Assembly (NCBI RefSeq): GCF_021130785.1
Contig: NC_060212.1
Location: forward strand, 149,292,001-149,356,000
Reading direction: 5' to 3'
Length of the DNA stretch: 64,000 nucleotides
DNA from: Homalodisca vitripennis
Taxonomy: Eukaryota > Arthropoda > Insecta > Hemiptera > Cicadellidae
Part shown: positions 23,398 through 34,285 of the stretch, in pieces
How positions within the stretch are numbered: the stretch's first letter is position 1
How the letters are laid out: the number at the start of each line of letters is the position of its first letter
Translations under genes and position numbers: made by a program
The notes under the pieces: generated by a model
What the model was told of the DNA's origin: nothing
Databases searched by the model: none
Seen by the model: only the letters and a program-made list of their open reading frames with translations

Positions 23398-23575
23398 CGT
23401 CCAAGTAATATTCAGGGATCCGCGAGTTAATTTGTATTTTTATAAGCAAATACGCTTAGTTTTTTGACATCGGTACGAAAATTCCCCTTACGAAAATCAT
23501 TAATAATTCGAGATGTATTTATTTATTTTAAGTGATAGTTTCACGTTCGATGTATGATATAATACGCAATCACAT
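23398..23575 (+). repeat. dispersed duplicated segment, copy 1
   Basis: Shares an ordered series of blocks with 26745-26925: GTAATATTCA, GAGTTAATTTGTATTTT, ATAAGCA, GCTTAGTTT, TTGAAATCGGTAC (or TTGACATCGGTAC), TTTTAAGTGATAGT and CGATGTAT. Moderately diverged, no coding structure. Confidence 0.65.
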
Positions 23576-23962
23576 TTACTTAGTACCCGATGCTCATATC
23601 AAAATAAATCTTTTTTACGCGTCTCTCATTCCATCTTTTTTGAGGAGTTAATACTAAATGACAGACCCCCTGAAATGTACTCTGTGGTTTAAATTAAATT
23701 TATAAAGTAACTTTAATACTTTATTGTCGTCCTTTCCCATTCCTATATCGCTATTGGGTTTAACTATACATCATAATTATCAAAGTTTGTAGAAAAACGA
23801 TAATTTTAAAAATCTTATTTTCTTTGTTATTTTTAATATACAAAATAAGCATACTTAAAATAAAGGAAACAATTTTAATAATACTGTCATAGGTTTATTA
23901 CTGTTATTTATTATTAAGTTTAGATTTTATGTTGTATTCAATAGTTTAACTAATTGATATAA
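23576..23962. other. unassigned AT-rich sequence
   Basis: No feature recognised. Confidence 0.4.
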
Positions 23963-23974
23963 CGATATATTGGT

Positions 23975-24378
23975 TCTTTGTTTGAAGGTTATTTTTGACG
24001 ATGGGAGGATTGTGAAGGAAACAGGATTTTTCCGGACATGGACCGTAGGTGGTCAGTAGACGAATGAAGACGTATTGTAACCTGTATTCCGTAGTTCAGT
24101 AGTTCAGTTATAATGATTAGTGTTTTGTATAGTTTTTTATTAAGTGCATGGCTATAGAGTTAGTGAAGTTGACAAACAACATGGTGGTTGTGATTCCTGA
24201 CCTAGGCGTGTCACAACGCTTTGGTAAGATTTGTTTATTTTAGCCTAGTTTGTAATTATGTATTAGGTTAGTTCTTTACCTGAAGAAGAGATCAGATTGC
24301 AGATCTCGAAACGTAGTGTTACTGATTTCTTGTTTCACTGAACGATGGCAAATGTCAGGAAAAATCCTGTTTCCTTCA
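23975..24378 (+). mobile_element. 404-bp family B insertion with 12-bp target duplication
   Basis: A perfect 12-bp direct repeat CGATATATTGGT (23963-23974 and 24379-24390) brackets this segment. Inside, GTGAAGGAAACAGGATTTTT near 24012 is mirrored by AAAAATCCTGTTTCCTTCAC ending at 24379. The element therefore has inverted ends yet a long target duplication of the type made by target-primed retroposition. The left side has ~37 extra bases (TTTTTGACGATGGGAGGATT) before the inverted repeat. Other copies or fragments are at 11969, 21767, 35296 and 35645. CTGAAGAAGAGATC and CTCGAAACGTAGTG near 24285 recall a motif common near the ends of insect retroelements. No protein motif in the 65-codon frame at 24345-24542. 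Confidence 0.75.
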
Positions 24379-24390
24379 CGATATATTGGT

Positions 24391-25586
24391 ATATTTATAT
24401 ACATTTCTTGATAATGATGTTTGGGTTTTTTGTAGTGGTTCTTTTCTTAGCTATTTTTCAGCCTTTGCATTTCTATTTTTATTATCCTTTTACCATGTCA
24501 CACACTTACAATGTGTTATATAGTCTACTGTATTTTTTATAGACTAGTTGGTTATAACTGTTTTTTTTATGAATAATTATAATCTCTAATAACTCATTTG
24601 TTGTAGACCAATATTTATTAGCATTTTTGTAAGGATTTTATCAAGTTGAATTATATTATTACTCATAATTATTATTGAATAGTATCACTTTAATATTGTT
24701 ATATAATGTTACTTGTTAATTCCAATGACTTTTTTTATATTTGTATTGTCTTTTCATAAGCTACTATTGTAAACTGGCGGTTGCCGTTGGAAGAATAAAT
24801 AAATACTAACATTCCAAATCAATTGATCTAATACCACGCAACTTGGACTTATAACTCATATTTGGTGTTAAATGTTTTTTTTTTTGTGTACAATTTATAT
24901 ATGTACATTTTAACTTCCATGTGACTTAAATGAGAGACTTACTACAAAATTCATTTTATATGCTAAAAAATTATTACGTGTAAGATCGTCGGCATTGGTT
25001 TTGACGTTTAATATTTTTTACCACACATTCCATTTAACTAGCTGTGCATATTATGCAGATATATTATCATAAACAAGAAAATATATTAACAAAATGTTAC
25101 AAGTAATTTACAATTGCTTGATAAATCCAGGTATTTGGACAGTGTCGTAATTAGTTTTTGGCGAGCTTCTCAAGTGTAAAACATTCACTGGAATAATATA
25201 TATAAAGAGAACAGCATGAATTATATAAATCCGTACTGTATAAGAATTTATCACAAAGAGAGAAAAAGGATACAGAACGCCATAGTGAGAGGGTGAGGAC
25301 AAGTCAAAGTTGTCAAACTGTCAATATCTGCTGGACACCCGTTCGATAGGACAAACTTTCTGTAGCTTCAATTGAAGGATGTCACAGATACAACTGGCAC
25401 ATTTTCGAATAACTCTTAGTGTCATCATTTTCTATCACTCGTCAATAGATAGCATGGGAATATAGTTCTGGGTTCAACATTTTCATAACATTTGGCTGAA
25501 CGGTAACTAAGCCCATCACTTATGGGGCTGGAAAATTGTAAATGTTGTCTACTAATCTATATACCTGATATAATGCAAGGAGCTTA

Positions 25587-25589
<3 letters not shown>
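24391..25589. other. unassigned AT-rich sequence
   Basis: A possible retroelement 3' end, GGCGGTTGCCGTTGGAAG followed by (AATA)n, is at 24775-24808. No gene recognised. Confidence 0.35.

Positions 25590-25634
<45 letters not shown>
25590..25634. repeat. (AT)n microsatellite
   Basis: About 22 AT units ending exactly at the 3' tail of the tRNA-bearing repeat. Confidence 0.95.
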
Positions 25635-25638
<4 letters not shown>

Positions 25639-26024
25639 TTGTATAAATGGCAATAGCCTTATATAATTTCAATAAACATTGAATCACAAAAAGTACTTGC
25701 TCCGCCGGGATTCGAACCCGGATCTCTCACTTGCCGGGTGAATGTGCTACCATTACACTATTATTGAAATTAAATAAGGCTATTGCCATTTATACAATTT
25801 AATGTAAATAAAAGTCGTTTGACAGGTATTTGGTCTTCCGATCATATGTTAGTTTGCTTATTTAAACGCATATGTGACAGATACGGGCAAATACAAAATA
25901 ATTTAATCGGAAAAATTAAGCGCTCTGTGGTGTAATGGTAGCAAATTCACCCGGTAAGTGAGAGATCCGGGTTCGACTCCCAGCGGAGCAAGTGCATTTT
26001 GTGATTCAATGTTTATTGAAATTA
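25633..26024. repeat. tRNA-bearing composite repeat, tail-facing pair
   Basis: 25633-25758 is a minus-strand tail plus tRNA-like core cut off at CATTACAC. It is joined to a plus-strand tail end (25760-25806, TTGAAATTAAATAAGGCTAT). This runs directly into the 5' part of a plus-strand unit (GACAGGTATTTGGTCTTCCG at 25821), its tRNA-like core (25921-25990) and the start of its tail up to ~26023. The plus part shows that tail and 5' part are contiguous, so the units exist as head-to-tail arrays. The minus part creates an inverted junction. Confidence 0.8.
25921..25990 (+). tRNA. tRNA-like sequence inside composite repeat
   Basis: Same 70-nt fold as the other copies with box A TGGTGTAATGG and B box GGTTCGACTCC. 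Here the anticodon loop is CCGGTAA, the T stem has a CCCAG mismatch, and position 1 is C. Mirrored arms frame it: ATTTAATCGGAAAAATTA before and TTTTGTGATTCAAT after. Probably not a functional tRNA. Confidence 0.4.
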
Positions 26025-26744
26025 TATATATAATTCATTCAACAAAAATTGCAAAGCCTATGGTAATAATTACTCGCAATTTTGCTTGACCTATAATCCT
26101 CTTACTCAAGTTCGATATTCCATGATGTTCAACCGTTTGTGAACATTAATTAGCCTTAAGGGTAAACATAATGACAATGGAACATAGTGCAGTAAAGAAA
26201 CTTTTGATCAAACTAAATACACACACCAACATTTTATCATGTGACATGGTAAAATATGTAGACTAACTGTCCTAAAGATATGTCGAGAAAATTTCATTTA
26301 CAGACTTTAAATTTTGCATTAAATCTTTCTTTCTACGTGGAAAAAAAACAAATTTTACTATACGGCATGTTCATTCATGGGTTTGACTGAACATTACGGA
26401 AGTCTGTCACTCATTATCCTGGTTCAATATATACTTTGCCTGTCTAATATACAAATTATGTTCTGCATTATTATCTCCATGTCTACCTGCAGGACACCTC
26501 TGTAATACTGTATAGTTTTACAGTTCTTAAGCAGAATCTACAAAATAATAATAAATGCATTGACAGATTCGTAGTGTCCGTTTTTAATAAAGTGGACTTA
26601 AAACAAATGTTTTATAATTTACAAATTTTCCCCAACAGCTGGGAAACCCGAATCCACTTTTTGCCTTTATAACAGTCGTTTTTCTGCCTTTTTTAGTAAT
26701 TACCCCTTTGTGGTAATCTTAAAAGAAATCATTTTTATTTCAAA
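26025..26744. other. unassigned sequence
   Basis: Nothing recognised. Confidence 0.4.
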
Positions 26745-26925
26745 TGCAAACTGTAATATTCATGGAGCGAGAGTTAATTTGTATTTTATAAGCACACAAG
26801 CTTAGTTTCTTGAAATCGGTACAAAAACTTCCACTTAAGAAAGAACTTTATTATCATTCCAGATAGTTATATAATTATTTTAAGTGATAGTGTTATGTCC
26901 GATGTATTTACAATGCAAATGAGAC
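26745..26925 (+). repeat. dispersed duplicated segment, copy 2
   Basis: Second copy of the 23398-23575 segment; identity is strongest in GAGTTAATTTGTATTTTATA and TTTTAAGTGATAGTGTTATG. Confidence 0.65.
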
Positions 26926-28154
26926 CTAAAATGAGTCAAGGTTTTAAATACAAACTGTTGTAATCAGCTGTTATATTGGTGTTCGTGCACGTTTTGAGAT
27001 ATACTGCGTGGCAATAATTATCTCTTATGCAAACATGACTTCACTTCCGGTGTCTTAAGAATAAATAAATAACCATTAATCGTGTTTTAATGCTAAAAAC
27101 CTATTAATTTTACGGCTAAAACTTTGTTTGGTCACCGTTTTACTTGCTCTTCACAGATAATATTAAAATAACAAAAAAGCCTAATATTAGGAGTGTTTTG
27201 AAAATTCAATAAGCCATCTTTTTAGGGTCATCTTTTGAGATACATTTTGTAGAATTGTATTCTACTGATAAATACCTTTAATTCGGTATGCTACTCTACC
27301 TATGTTCCCAATAAAAATGTAGCTCTATGGTAATGCTTTACATAATATTAAGCCTTCCTGGAACCCGTATTGATACTCTTTAATGATGTTATATTTCGCA
27401 TAATCTTAAAACGGCACACCTCACTAATGATAATTAAATCGTTGTAGTATTCTCGGAAAAGAGATTTTTTGTGATTCTAGAATGATTAAGTTTTCTATTG
27501 GATTTGTCCAAAGACAGTATCTAGCTTTACAATAACATATTGAGACTATGTTCCACTCCATCACATACATAAATCACATTTCCTGACTTCAATATCAAAC
27601 TCGAGGAGAACTGCAATTTTCCTTGTCTACGAGAATAGTTGGATATCTTTGGCAGAAACATTCATTTTAGTCAAAATATTCTATTGATTAAAATATTTTT
27701 GCTGCATCTAAATGCCAGATGTTTAAAAATAGTAGACTTAATAAGGATACAAACAATAAGTATCTCTTACATTCTATTCTTTACAATTTTCGAATTTACG
27801 AAGTGTATAGCAGCTGAAAACAACTGATGATTATAGCTCCTCTCGTCCTTTGTCACTCATTCCATTCCTTCGCAACCTCCTTCTGTAATCAAAATCCATC
27901 CATGGTAACTCATAGGTAAGAACTGTGTTTTATTCGTGATAAACATTTCTGTTAGACTATCACTACAATTACCCTTTGATTCCCAATGAATCGTCATTAA
28001 AATTACCATGGATATTTTGGAAGTAAATAACAATAAAAAATATTGAAATGAGGTAGGACTTCGTAGTTTGAATATAATCCAAGTACTATGGTTAAAAAGT
28101 TTAAAAACTTTTAAATTGTTTTATAGAACTTCATAATTTTCATTTTTTTAAATT
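26926..28154. other. unassigned AT-rich sequence
   Basis: No gene recognised; the 62-codon frame at 27639-27827 has no motif. Confidence 0.4.
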
Positions 28155-28426
28155 CATATATATATTTATAAATATATATATATATATAAACTTCAAACAA
28201 ACAATATCAATAAAGATATTGTTTATGGATGGTGTGTTAAGAAACACGATGCATAGCTCATTCCTTATATATATAAATAAAAAGTTCTATATATTTAACT
28301 AAACACACACACAAATATTATATACAAGTATACACAAATATATGTATATATATATATTTGTGTGTGAGTGTGCGTGTGTGAGTGTGTGTGTGTGTTTTGT
28401 TATATATATATATAGAACTTTTTATT
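28155..28426. repeat. TA/TG microsatellite cluster with an imperfect palindrome
   Basis: AATAAAAAGTTCTATATAT at 28276 is mirrored by ATATATAGAACTTTTTATT ending at 28426. Between them a CA-rich block (28303-28314) faces a TG-rich block (28358-28396). The whole can fold as one ~150-bp hairpin. A further TATA tract is at 28155-28188, and a smaller AATATC/GATATT hairpin lies at ~28203-28221. The frame at 28342-28542 is a translation of the simple repeat. Confidence 0.7.
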
Positions 28427-29212
28427 GGGTGAGTATACATTTTTTCATTACTACAGTTATTTTATCATTTTATATTTTAGAAAACAAAAGTCTCTCAGTG
28501 CTCATATATTTAAGCAAAGTATACTGCACCACCAGTGGATAGATTTTCAGTCAGGGCGAGTTTCGTCTGCAAAGCGTTTATTGGCCGGATATTGACACTC
28601 AACCCTCTTCTACCTCCCTTCCTCCACCAGCCGCTCCCCCTTCATCCCTCTTCTCTTCAGCACTTAGTCACACCACCCGGTACCAATCATGCTTCTATTT
28701 ATCGAATCTGATTGCAGATTATACAGCATTGAAACAATGCTATTGTCAATAAACAGATAAGAATTATTTTACCAACCATACGCAGCTTAAATCATAATTA
28801 TAAGTTTAAATTATCCCTATTTACCATTTCACTATATACACTTTCTTCATTTCTTAGACGCAATGTAATAAGCGTCCAACACTCGAATGATCGATAATGT
28901 CGAATCACCTATATTTATGATTAAAGAATCCTCGATATAATTAGACCAAATTACGTCACCGGTATTTCTAATTCCTGTATAAAAATTAATAATTTTCGAG
29001 CGAGTAAAAAAACATAAGCTATCTGTATTTACTATAATAAACAAAACAGTATAACATTTAATTATTTTTTAATATTTTGAAGGATAAACGTGTCTAACAT
29101 AAATAAAACAGGTACATAACCATTCTATTTGCTGTCATTACAGATGGATAGTATTAGTGTCAGTAACAGGTTATTCATTTTCTGCTTTATATTCTTTATA
29201 GAATTCACCAGG
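28427..29212. other. unassigned; contains a pyrimidine-rich tract
   Basis: 28596-28660 is a C/T-rich tract (CTCTTCTACCTCCCTTCCTC and following) inside a GC-richer patch at 28540-28690. No gene recognised. Confidence 0.4.
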
Positions 29213-29341
29213 TTTTAATATAAAAGACATGTTTTATTCTTCCACAATTTTTATTTATTTAGAAAGCGCTTTCACCGTTTAAGGCACCATTTGAAATAAA
29301 TTAAAATTTTGGAAGAATAAAAAATGTATTTTATATTAAAA
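29213..29341. repeat. 129-bp inverted-repeat element
   Basis: TTTTAATATAAAAGACATG at 29213 continues through GTTTTATTCTTCCA and is mirrored by TGGAAGAATAAAAAATG (29310) to TTTATATTAAAA (29341), with two mismatches in 32 bp. The ~65-nt loop holds AAAGCGCTTTCACCG. No target duplication is evident. It may be a small MITE or a fragment of a larger dispersed repeat. Confidence 0.7.
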
Positions 29342-31590
29342 GTAACAAGTTATTCCGTGGTAACCTATTACCGGGATACTGTTATTTCAGAAACAACTGG
29401 GCTGAATGATTTGATGTTGTCGTAACGAGAATTCCGTTCTGGTTTTAGAATACTTGGTAACCAGTAACAACCGAGGCCATTCGTGCAACAAAATAAATTT
29501 AAGTGTTAATTTTAATCATACAAATCAATTAAATATAACTTATAATATATTATACAATATCAAATGTTATTCTTGGTTAGTATTATAATTTTTATGTGTA
29601 AAATGTGCATTTCTGATCGCTTATGTTAATGCTTTTTACGAATTATTGATACCAATACAAATTGTTTAAACTTTAAAACAAGATATCTCCCATAATTTAA
29701 AGGCTAAAATAAAATCATAAAAGGGATTGAAGATTATTATAGTTCTTATACGGCCATCAACAAGAGGACTATTAATGAAACCGGCTGTTATTTCCAGCAC
29801 TATCTTAAGAGTCAAGCCTGAAATAAGTTTTTTTTAAGTCCTGTGTACAAAGTATCGCTAAAAAATATTTGAAGAACATTACAAATTTTATGCCAATTCG
29901 AATCAACCAATACAAGTAAAATTATGGATATGGAAACGTAACCTGAAAGTAATTTACTCGGCGGTTCGTTATACGAGTGTGAAAAAATTACGAAATTGTT
30001 GAAGAAAATAAACACAGTGTTTAAAAAGTATATAATTTATAAACTTCGTGTTAAATTTTACCAGTTATATTTATTTTTAAGATACATTTTTCTTGGTATA
30101 TTAAAAATGAAATATTTATCGCAGGACGACTAGTAGTAAAAGATGTCTTCATAGGTGTTTAGAGAAGATTCGTGAATGCGTGAATTTGAATTCGTATTAA
30201 CTTGTTTTTAACTACAAACTTTTTATTTGTTGTTCTCTTAGGATTTTATTTAGCCTGCTATGTTCTTACACTTTCAAATACGATTTTTTACAGGTCTGGG
30301 TTATAAATGTATTTATGAGTCAATGGAAAGGTTAATTAATCAGTAACCAAGTTCAAGTTTTATCTTTAAACAATTACCATAATATGTTCTACAAACTAAG
30401 TTGTTTCTCACTTGCCATTAGTGTTTTCATATTGGCACCAATTACATTTACTTGTGAAAGAAGATATATAATTAGGTTTGTAAGATCTGCCATTAGTTCA
30501 TGAGTGAAAATAAAAGGGGTTTAAATAACCTCTCATCGATGAAATCGAAAATAAATGTTTCTTATTTCATCGCAAGAACGTTAACAATAACTCTGACGAA
30601 GAAAAACAAATCTTGAATTCAGATAACACAATAAGGGAATAATACAAGTTTGTCTGGATTGGTTTGTTTTAGCAAGAAATGAAGTTGAACGAAGTTTAGT
30701 TGAAGGACGGCGCTTCATTGGTTCGCCCCAAGTGCCTGGAACAAAAATATTCCCCTAAAGTGAGCTCTATTTGTTTTTACTACTCTATTTGTTTTTCCCC
30801 ACTGGATCAATGCTTATTTTTACGCATTCGAAAGAAGATTTCGTTCGAGAGCTTTAAAATACAACCTACTGGTACGCAAAAGTTCAATTACTTTTATGGT
30901 TTTACGTACCTGCAGACTATTAACAACTATAAAATAAGATTTATTTAATCAACTTTTTAAAGAAATTGTGGCTATACTTGTATCTTAAAAGTGTGTAACA
31001 AGAAAAAAAAGCTTCTTTAAACATGGATTTGATCCATTTCACTTGACGTATTGTACTACATTGTTTAATTGGCAGTTAAGGTTCCTAGGTACAAAAGTAG
31101 GCTATTTTTAATTTCTTTCAAAGCGGACATCAATTTGTCAGTTAGTCAGCTGTTTTCGTGAAGATTTTCTGAAATTGGATATTGAATATTTTATTCATAT
31201 AGGAATGTTATGTTTTCTAGATGGTGAATTAATGAGATAGACGAGATGTTTAGCCATAGAACGATGCAAAAATTGAAAAATCTAGTTGATATCTTGTCCA
31301 AAGTTACAGATATAAGAATAAAGGAACATTTCACACGTAAAGAGAAGAAATATTGAATATTCGATTCGATACGGATTCGATGAATGTTCCATCACTTGAA
31401 TTTGTTTATTTTACATCGTTGATTTCAATTCTGTATTACCATGATTTTGATACATTAGAATAAAAAATACTATTGGTGACAAATGGATCATTAATAAAAA
31501 TGTTATTCTTGCAGTATTCTTGGAAGTTTTATATAATCTAACAAATTTGCATTATATACGATATAAGTATATTATATGTATGTATATATG

Positions 31591-31593
<3 letters not shown>
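29342..31593. other. unassigned AT-rich sequence
   Basis: No supported gene; the frames at 29812-30015 (minus) and 30700-30948 (plus) show no known motif. Confidence 0.4.

Positions 31594-31637
<44 letters not shown>
31594..31637. repeat. (CA)n microsatellite
   Basis: About 22 CA units immediately upstream of a tRNA-bearing repeat, where the family's 5' part would be expected. Confidence 0.95.
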
Positions 31638-31642
<5 letters not shown>

Positions 31643-31659
31643 AATATACACGACGGACA

Positions 31660-31835
31660 AATACTAAATAATTGAATCTTAAAAAGTGAGGGCTCTGTGG
31701 TGTAATGGTAGCACAGTCACCCGGCAAGTGAGAGATCCGGGTTCGATTCCCGGCGGAGCAAGTACTTTTTGCAATTCAATGTTTATTGAAGTTAAATAAG
31801 GCTTTTGCCATTGATATAAATTTAATGTATATTTT
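31660..31835 (+). repeat. tRNA-bearing composite repeat, plus-strand copy
   Basis: Contains the inner 5' flank (ATTGAATCTTAAAAAGTGAG), the tRNA-like core and the 3' tail (CAATGTTTATTGAAGTTAAA, GGCTTTTGCC). It runs into TA-rich sequence and faces a decayed minus-strand copy. Confidence 0.8.
31691..31760 (+). tRNA. tRNA-like sequence, best preserved copy
   Basis: Boxes A (TGGTGTAATGG) and B (GGTTCGATTCC) are both perfect. The anticodon stem is G-T/C-G/A-T/C-G paired (GTCAC/GTGAG) with loop CCGGCAA; the T stem is CCGGG/CCCGG. Position 33 is C, and G1 faces A72. Conserved mirrored arms flank it (AATCTTAAAAAGT before, ACTTTTTGCAATT after). A transcribed tRNA-like RNA is plausible, amino-acid charging is doubtful. 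Confidence 0.45.
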
Positions 31836-31848
31836 TATTATATATATA

Positions 31849-31947
31849 ATTCGTATAAATGGTAATTACCTGATTTAATATTAATAAAGGTGGAATCACA
31901 ATAAGTACTCGACTCAAACCGGAATCTCTAACTTGCTGGTTGAGTGC

Positions 31948-31948
<1 letters not shown>
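31849..31948 (-). repeat. tRNA-bearing composite repeat, decayed minus-strand copy
   Basis: Tail (TTCGTATAAATGGTAATTACC, a decayed form of the GGCAATAGCC hairpin) and tRNA-like fragment (CGACTCAAACCGGAATCTC, ACTTGCTGGTTGAGTGC) in inverted orientation to the 31660-31835 copy. It ends at the long (CA)n tract. Confidence 0.7.
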
Positions 31949-32035
<87 letters not shown>

Positions 32036-32040
32036 CACAC

Positions 32041-32105
<65 letters not shown>
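31949..32105. repeat. long (CA)n microsatellite
   Basis: About 157 bp of CA with two CG interruptions near 32029 and 32045. The 66-96-codon frames over it (TH repeats on plus, CV repeats on minus) are artefacts of the repeat. Confidence 0.97.
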
Positions 32106-32111
<6 letters not shown>

Positions 32112-33599
32112 CCTCTTAAATTTCATATTTTGAACGGTATATCATTTGACCGTATTTGCATTTTTCTTACAGCACCAACATTTTCAAATTTGAAAATTTT
32201 TGAAAATTTTTTCGTGCCCAAAACTTTTAAATAAGAGTTTCGTCATGGTCATGTGGAACATTAAATTAAAGGCTATTAAAAAATAATCATTTTTTTATTT
32301 TAACTTCGTTTCTTTCTTTTCTATTTTACAAGTTATTTGAAACCCCAATATTTAATACATTCAAGCATTCTTCTTAGTAATTACAAATAACAAATTTACA
32401 ATCCAATTTTTGAAATATGTATGATAATCCTGTACTCTACTATAACAATGGTATTGATGAAATATTAAACTATAAAAAGCTCAGGAGTACTATAATCTGT
32501 ATAAGAGAGGTTAATATTTACACGTAATCCATTACAGCGTTTCTAAATGTAATCAGTTTACATTACATTTCAAGTTTACAAAACATTAAAACAGCTGACT
32601 GTACTGCGATAAAAATGTATAATTTAATTCATGTATTCATTTTATTATTAAGTCGTTGTCAACTGTAGCTTGTTGGTCATTAATTATAAGTACAGTAAAT
32701 TTTTAAACTGTTTACAACTTTTGATGTTAATAAACATGAAATAATAAGCAGTGTGTACTTTCTTTAGAAACCACAATAAAGGTACAACAGTAATTCAAAA
32801 TAAGTAAGTGAAAATTGGTTATTCATCTACATTATATCTATATTATGCTTATTTTAAAGTATTGTAAATATTGTAAAATAAATTCGATAAATTTACCTCT
32901 TATGTTTTATATTTTTATTATTCAATTGATATTATGTAATATATCAGAAGAGACAAATTGAAACAGGTTCTATGCAGTTAATTTATTTAATCATGCGTCA
33001 AGCAAGGTAATGTGATTACACAAATTACAGTGGTCTGATGCTTTTAGTGGTAACCTTAATTTCCATCTAATTTAATATGTACAGCTGAAACCTAGGATTG
33101 CAATAGAGTGCAACGTAAACTAAATAACATGTGTTTTGTAAATGTTGTTTGTCATCTTTATAGTTCGTGATAATAATAAACTTTCCTTATGCTCAGATAA
33201 AATCTAAGCCAAATAATAATATTAACTCTCATAATAGTACACAAGTTCTTCAACAAGAACAACAATTTTGGCATAAAATTATCTAACTTTGACAATCTTT
33301 AGTTGTAGCAGAAATTAATAAATTAGTTACACTACATTACCAGGGAATTCATATCATCGTTAATTAATAATACAATTTCAAATGTAATTCTAGAACAAAT
33401 TTGTACACTTGTGCCATTGTTTTATATTATATTGCTAAATATAGAGATGGAAAGTTAGTTAGATTGAATAATGATATTTACAGGAGAAATTCAGATTGAA
33501 AGAGAACTGCAGCCTGTTACGAATCTGGATTTTATTTTCTCCACTTATTAAAGTTGAAATACCTGCTTCTAAAATCCTGGTTTTTTCTGCCTAAAGCTG
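32106..33599. other. unassigned AT-rich sequence
   Basis: No feature recognised. Confidence 0.4.
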
Positions 33600-33790
33600 T
33601 TACTTTATATAAAATCTATATATAAGCTATGAACCGCCACACCATGTGTCGCGTAACAGGATTCTCTGAGGTTGCATGAAAAAGTCCAAGTTTATAGCTC
33701 ATTTCATTATCGCAATATAGTCGGACAGATAGACAGACAAACAATCATACAAGAGAAATTTATAAACCATCCTGCGAAACAAAAGAGCAT
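33600..33790 (+). repeat. probable retroelement-derived dispersed repeat
   Basis: Contains CCAAGTTTATAGCTCATTTC and a GACAGATAGACAGACAAAC run (33724-33742). The combination of 'phrase plus GACAGACAGAC' is common in 3' regions of dispersed arthropod repeats. Class assignment is inference. Confidence 0.35.
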
Positions 33791-34109
33791 TACTAGTTGC
33801 TTCTCTTAGTTTCAGTAGAAAGTTTCCCCAGCTTCCAGGAGCTACACGCATTGCGTGCATTTTATCTTTGGGTGATATACCATCTCTATTAGTACTTATG
33901 GGTAAATTAATAGTTTCTTAAAGATGCATTTCACTTACCTCCATAATAAAATCCGCTGGGGTTGTATAACAACCTTTGAAGCTGTGTCTATTTTCTTTAA
34001 GCTAAAGGTCTTACTATTTCAAATGATTAAACCCAGTTTGCTCTATAAATACAGAGTTTTTTTTTTAGTTTGCTTCTATCCATAAAAATAATCCAAATAT
34101 ATTTGCTAA

Positions 34110-34285
34110 AGGCCAGTGGAATCCTATGGAGTGACATGCACCATCGCCGAACTTGATTCTGCTTATACAAAAATGACGCTTCTTGTAATTTTTAAGTGTA
34201 CTGCTCAACTTGTTCTTAGATATCGTATGGACTGACAGAAAGAAAGAAAGTTTTTGGCTTTGCTAACACTCAGCCAATAACAACT
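34110..34285 (+). repeat. dispersed repeat family C, copy 1
   Basis: ATGCACCATCGCCGAACTTG (34137), CAACTTGTTCTTAGATATCG (34206) and GGCTTTGCTAACACTCAGCC (34256) recur in diverged form at 39490-39690, 39985-40100 and 61376-61475. Not coding; possibly the 3' region of a non-LTR element. Confidence 0.5.

Noticed and set aside
31691..31760. A functional tRNA gene
   Set aside because: C at position 33, a G1-A72 mismatch, and repetition within a dispersed composite unit make a tRNA-derived repeat far more likely, although the promoter boxes are intact.
31822..32234. Four long frames of TH or CV repeats
   Set aside because: They are translations of the (CA)n tract on both strands.
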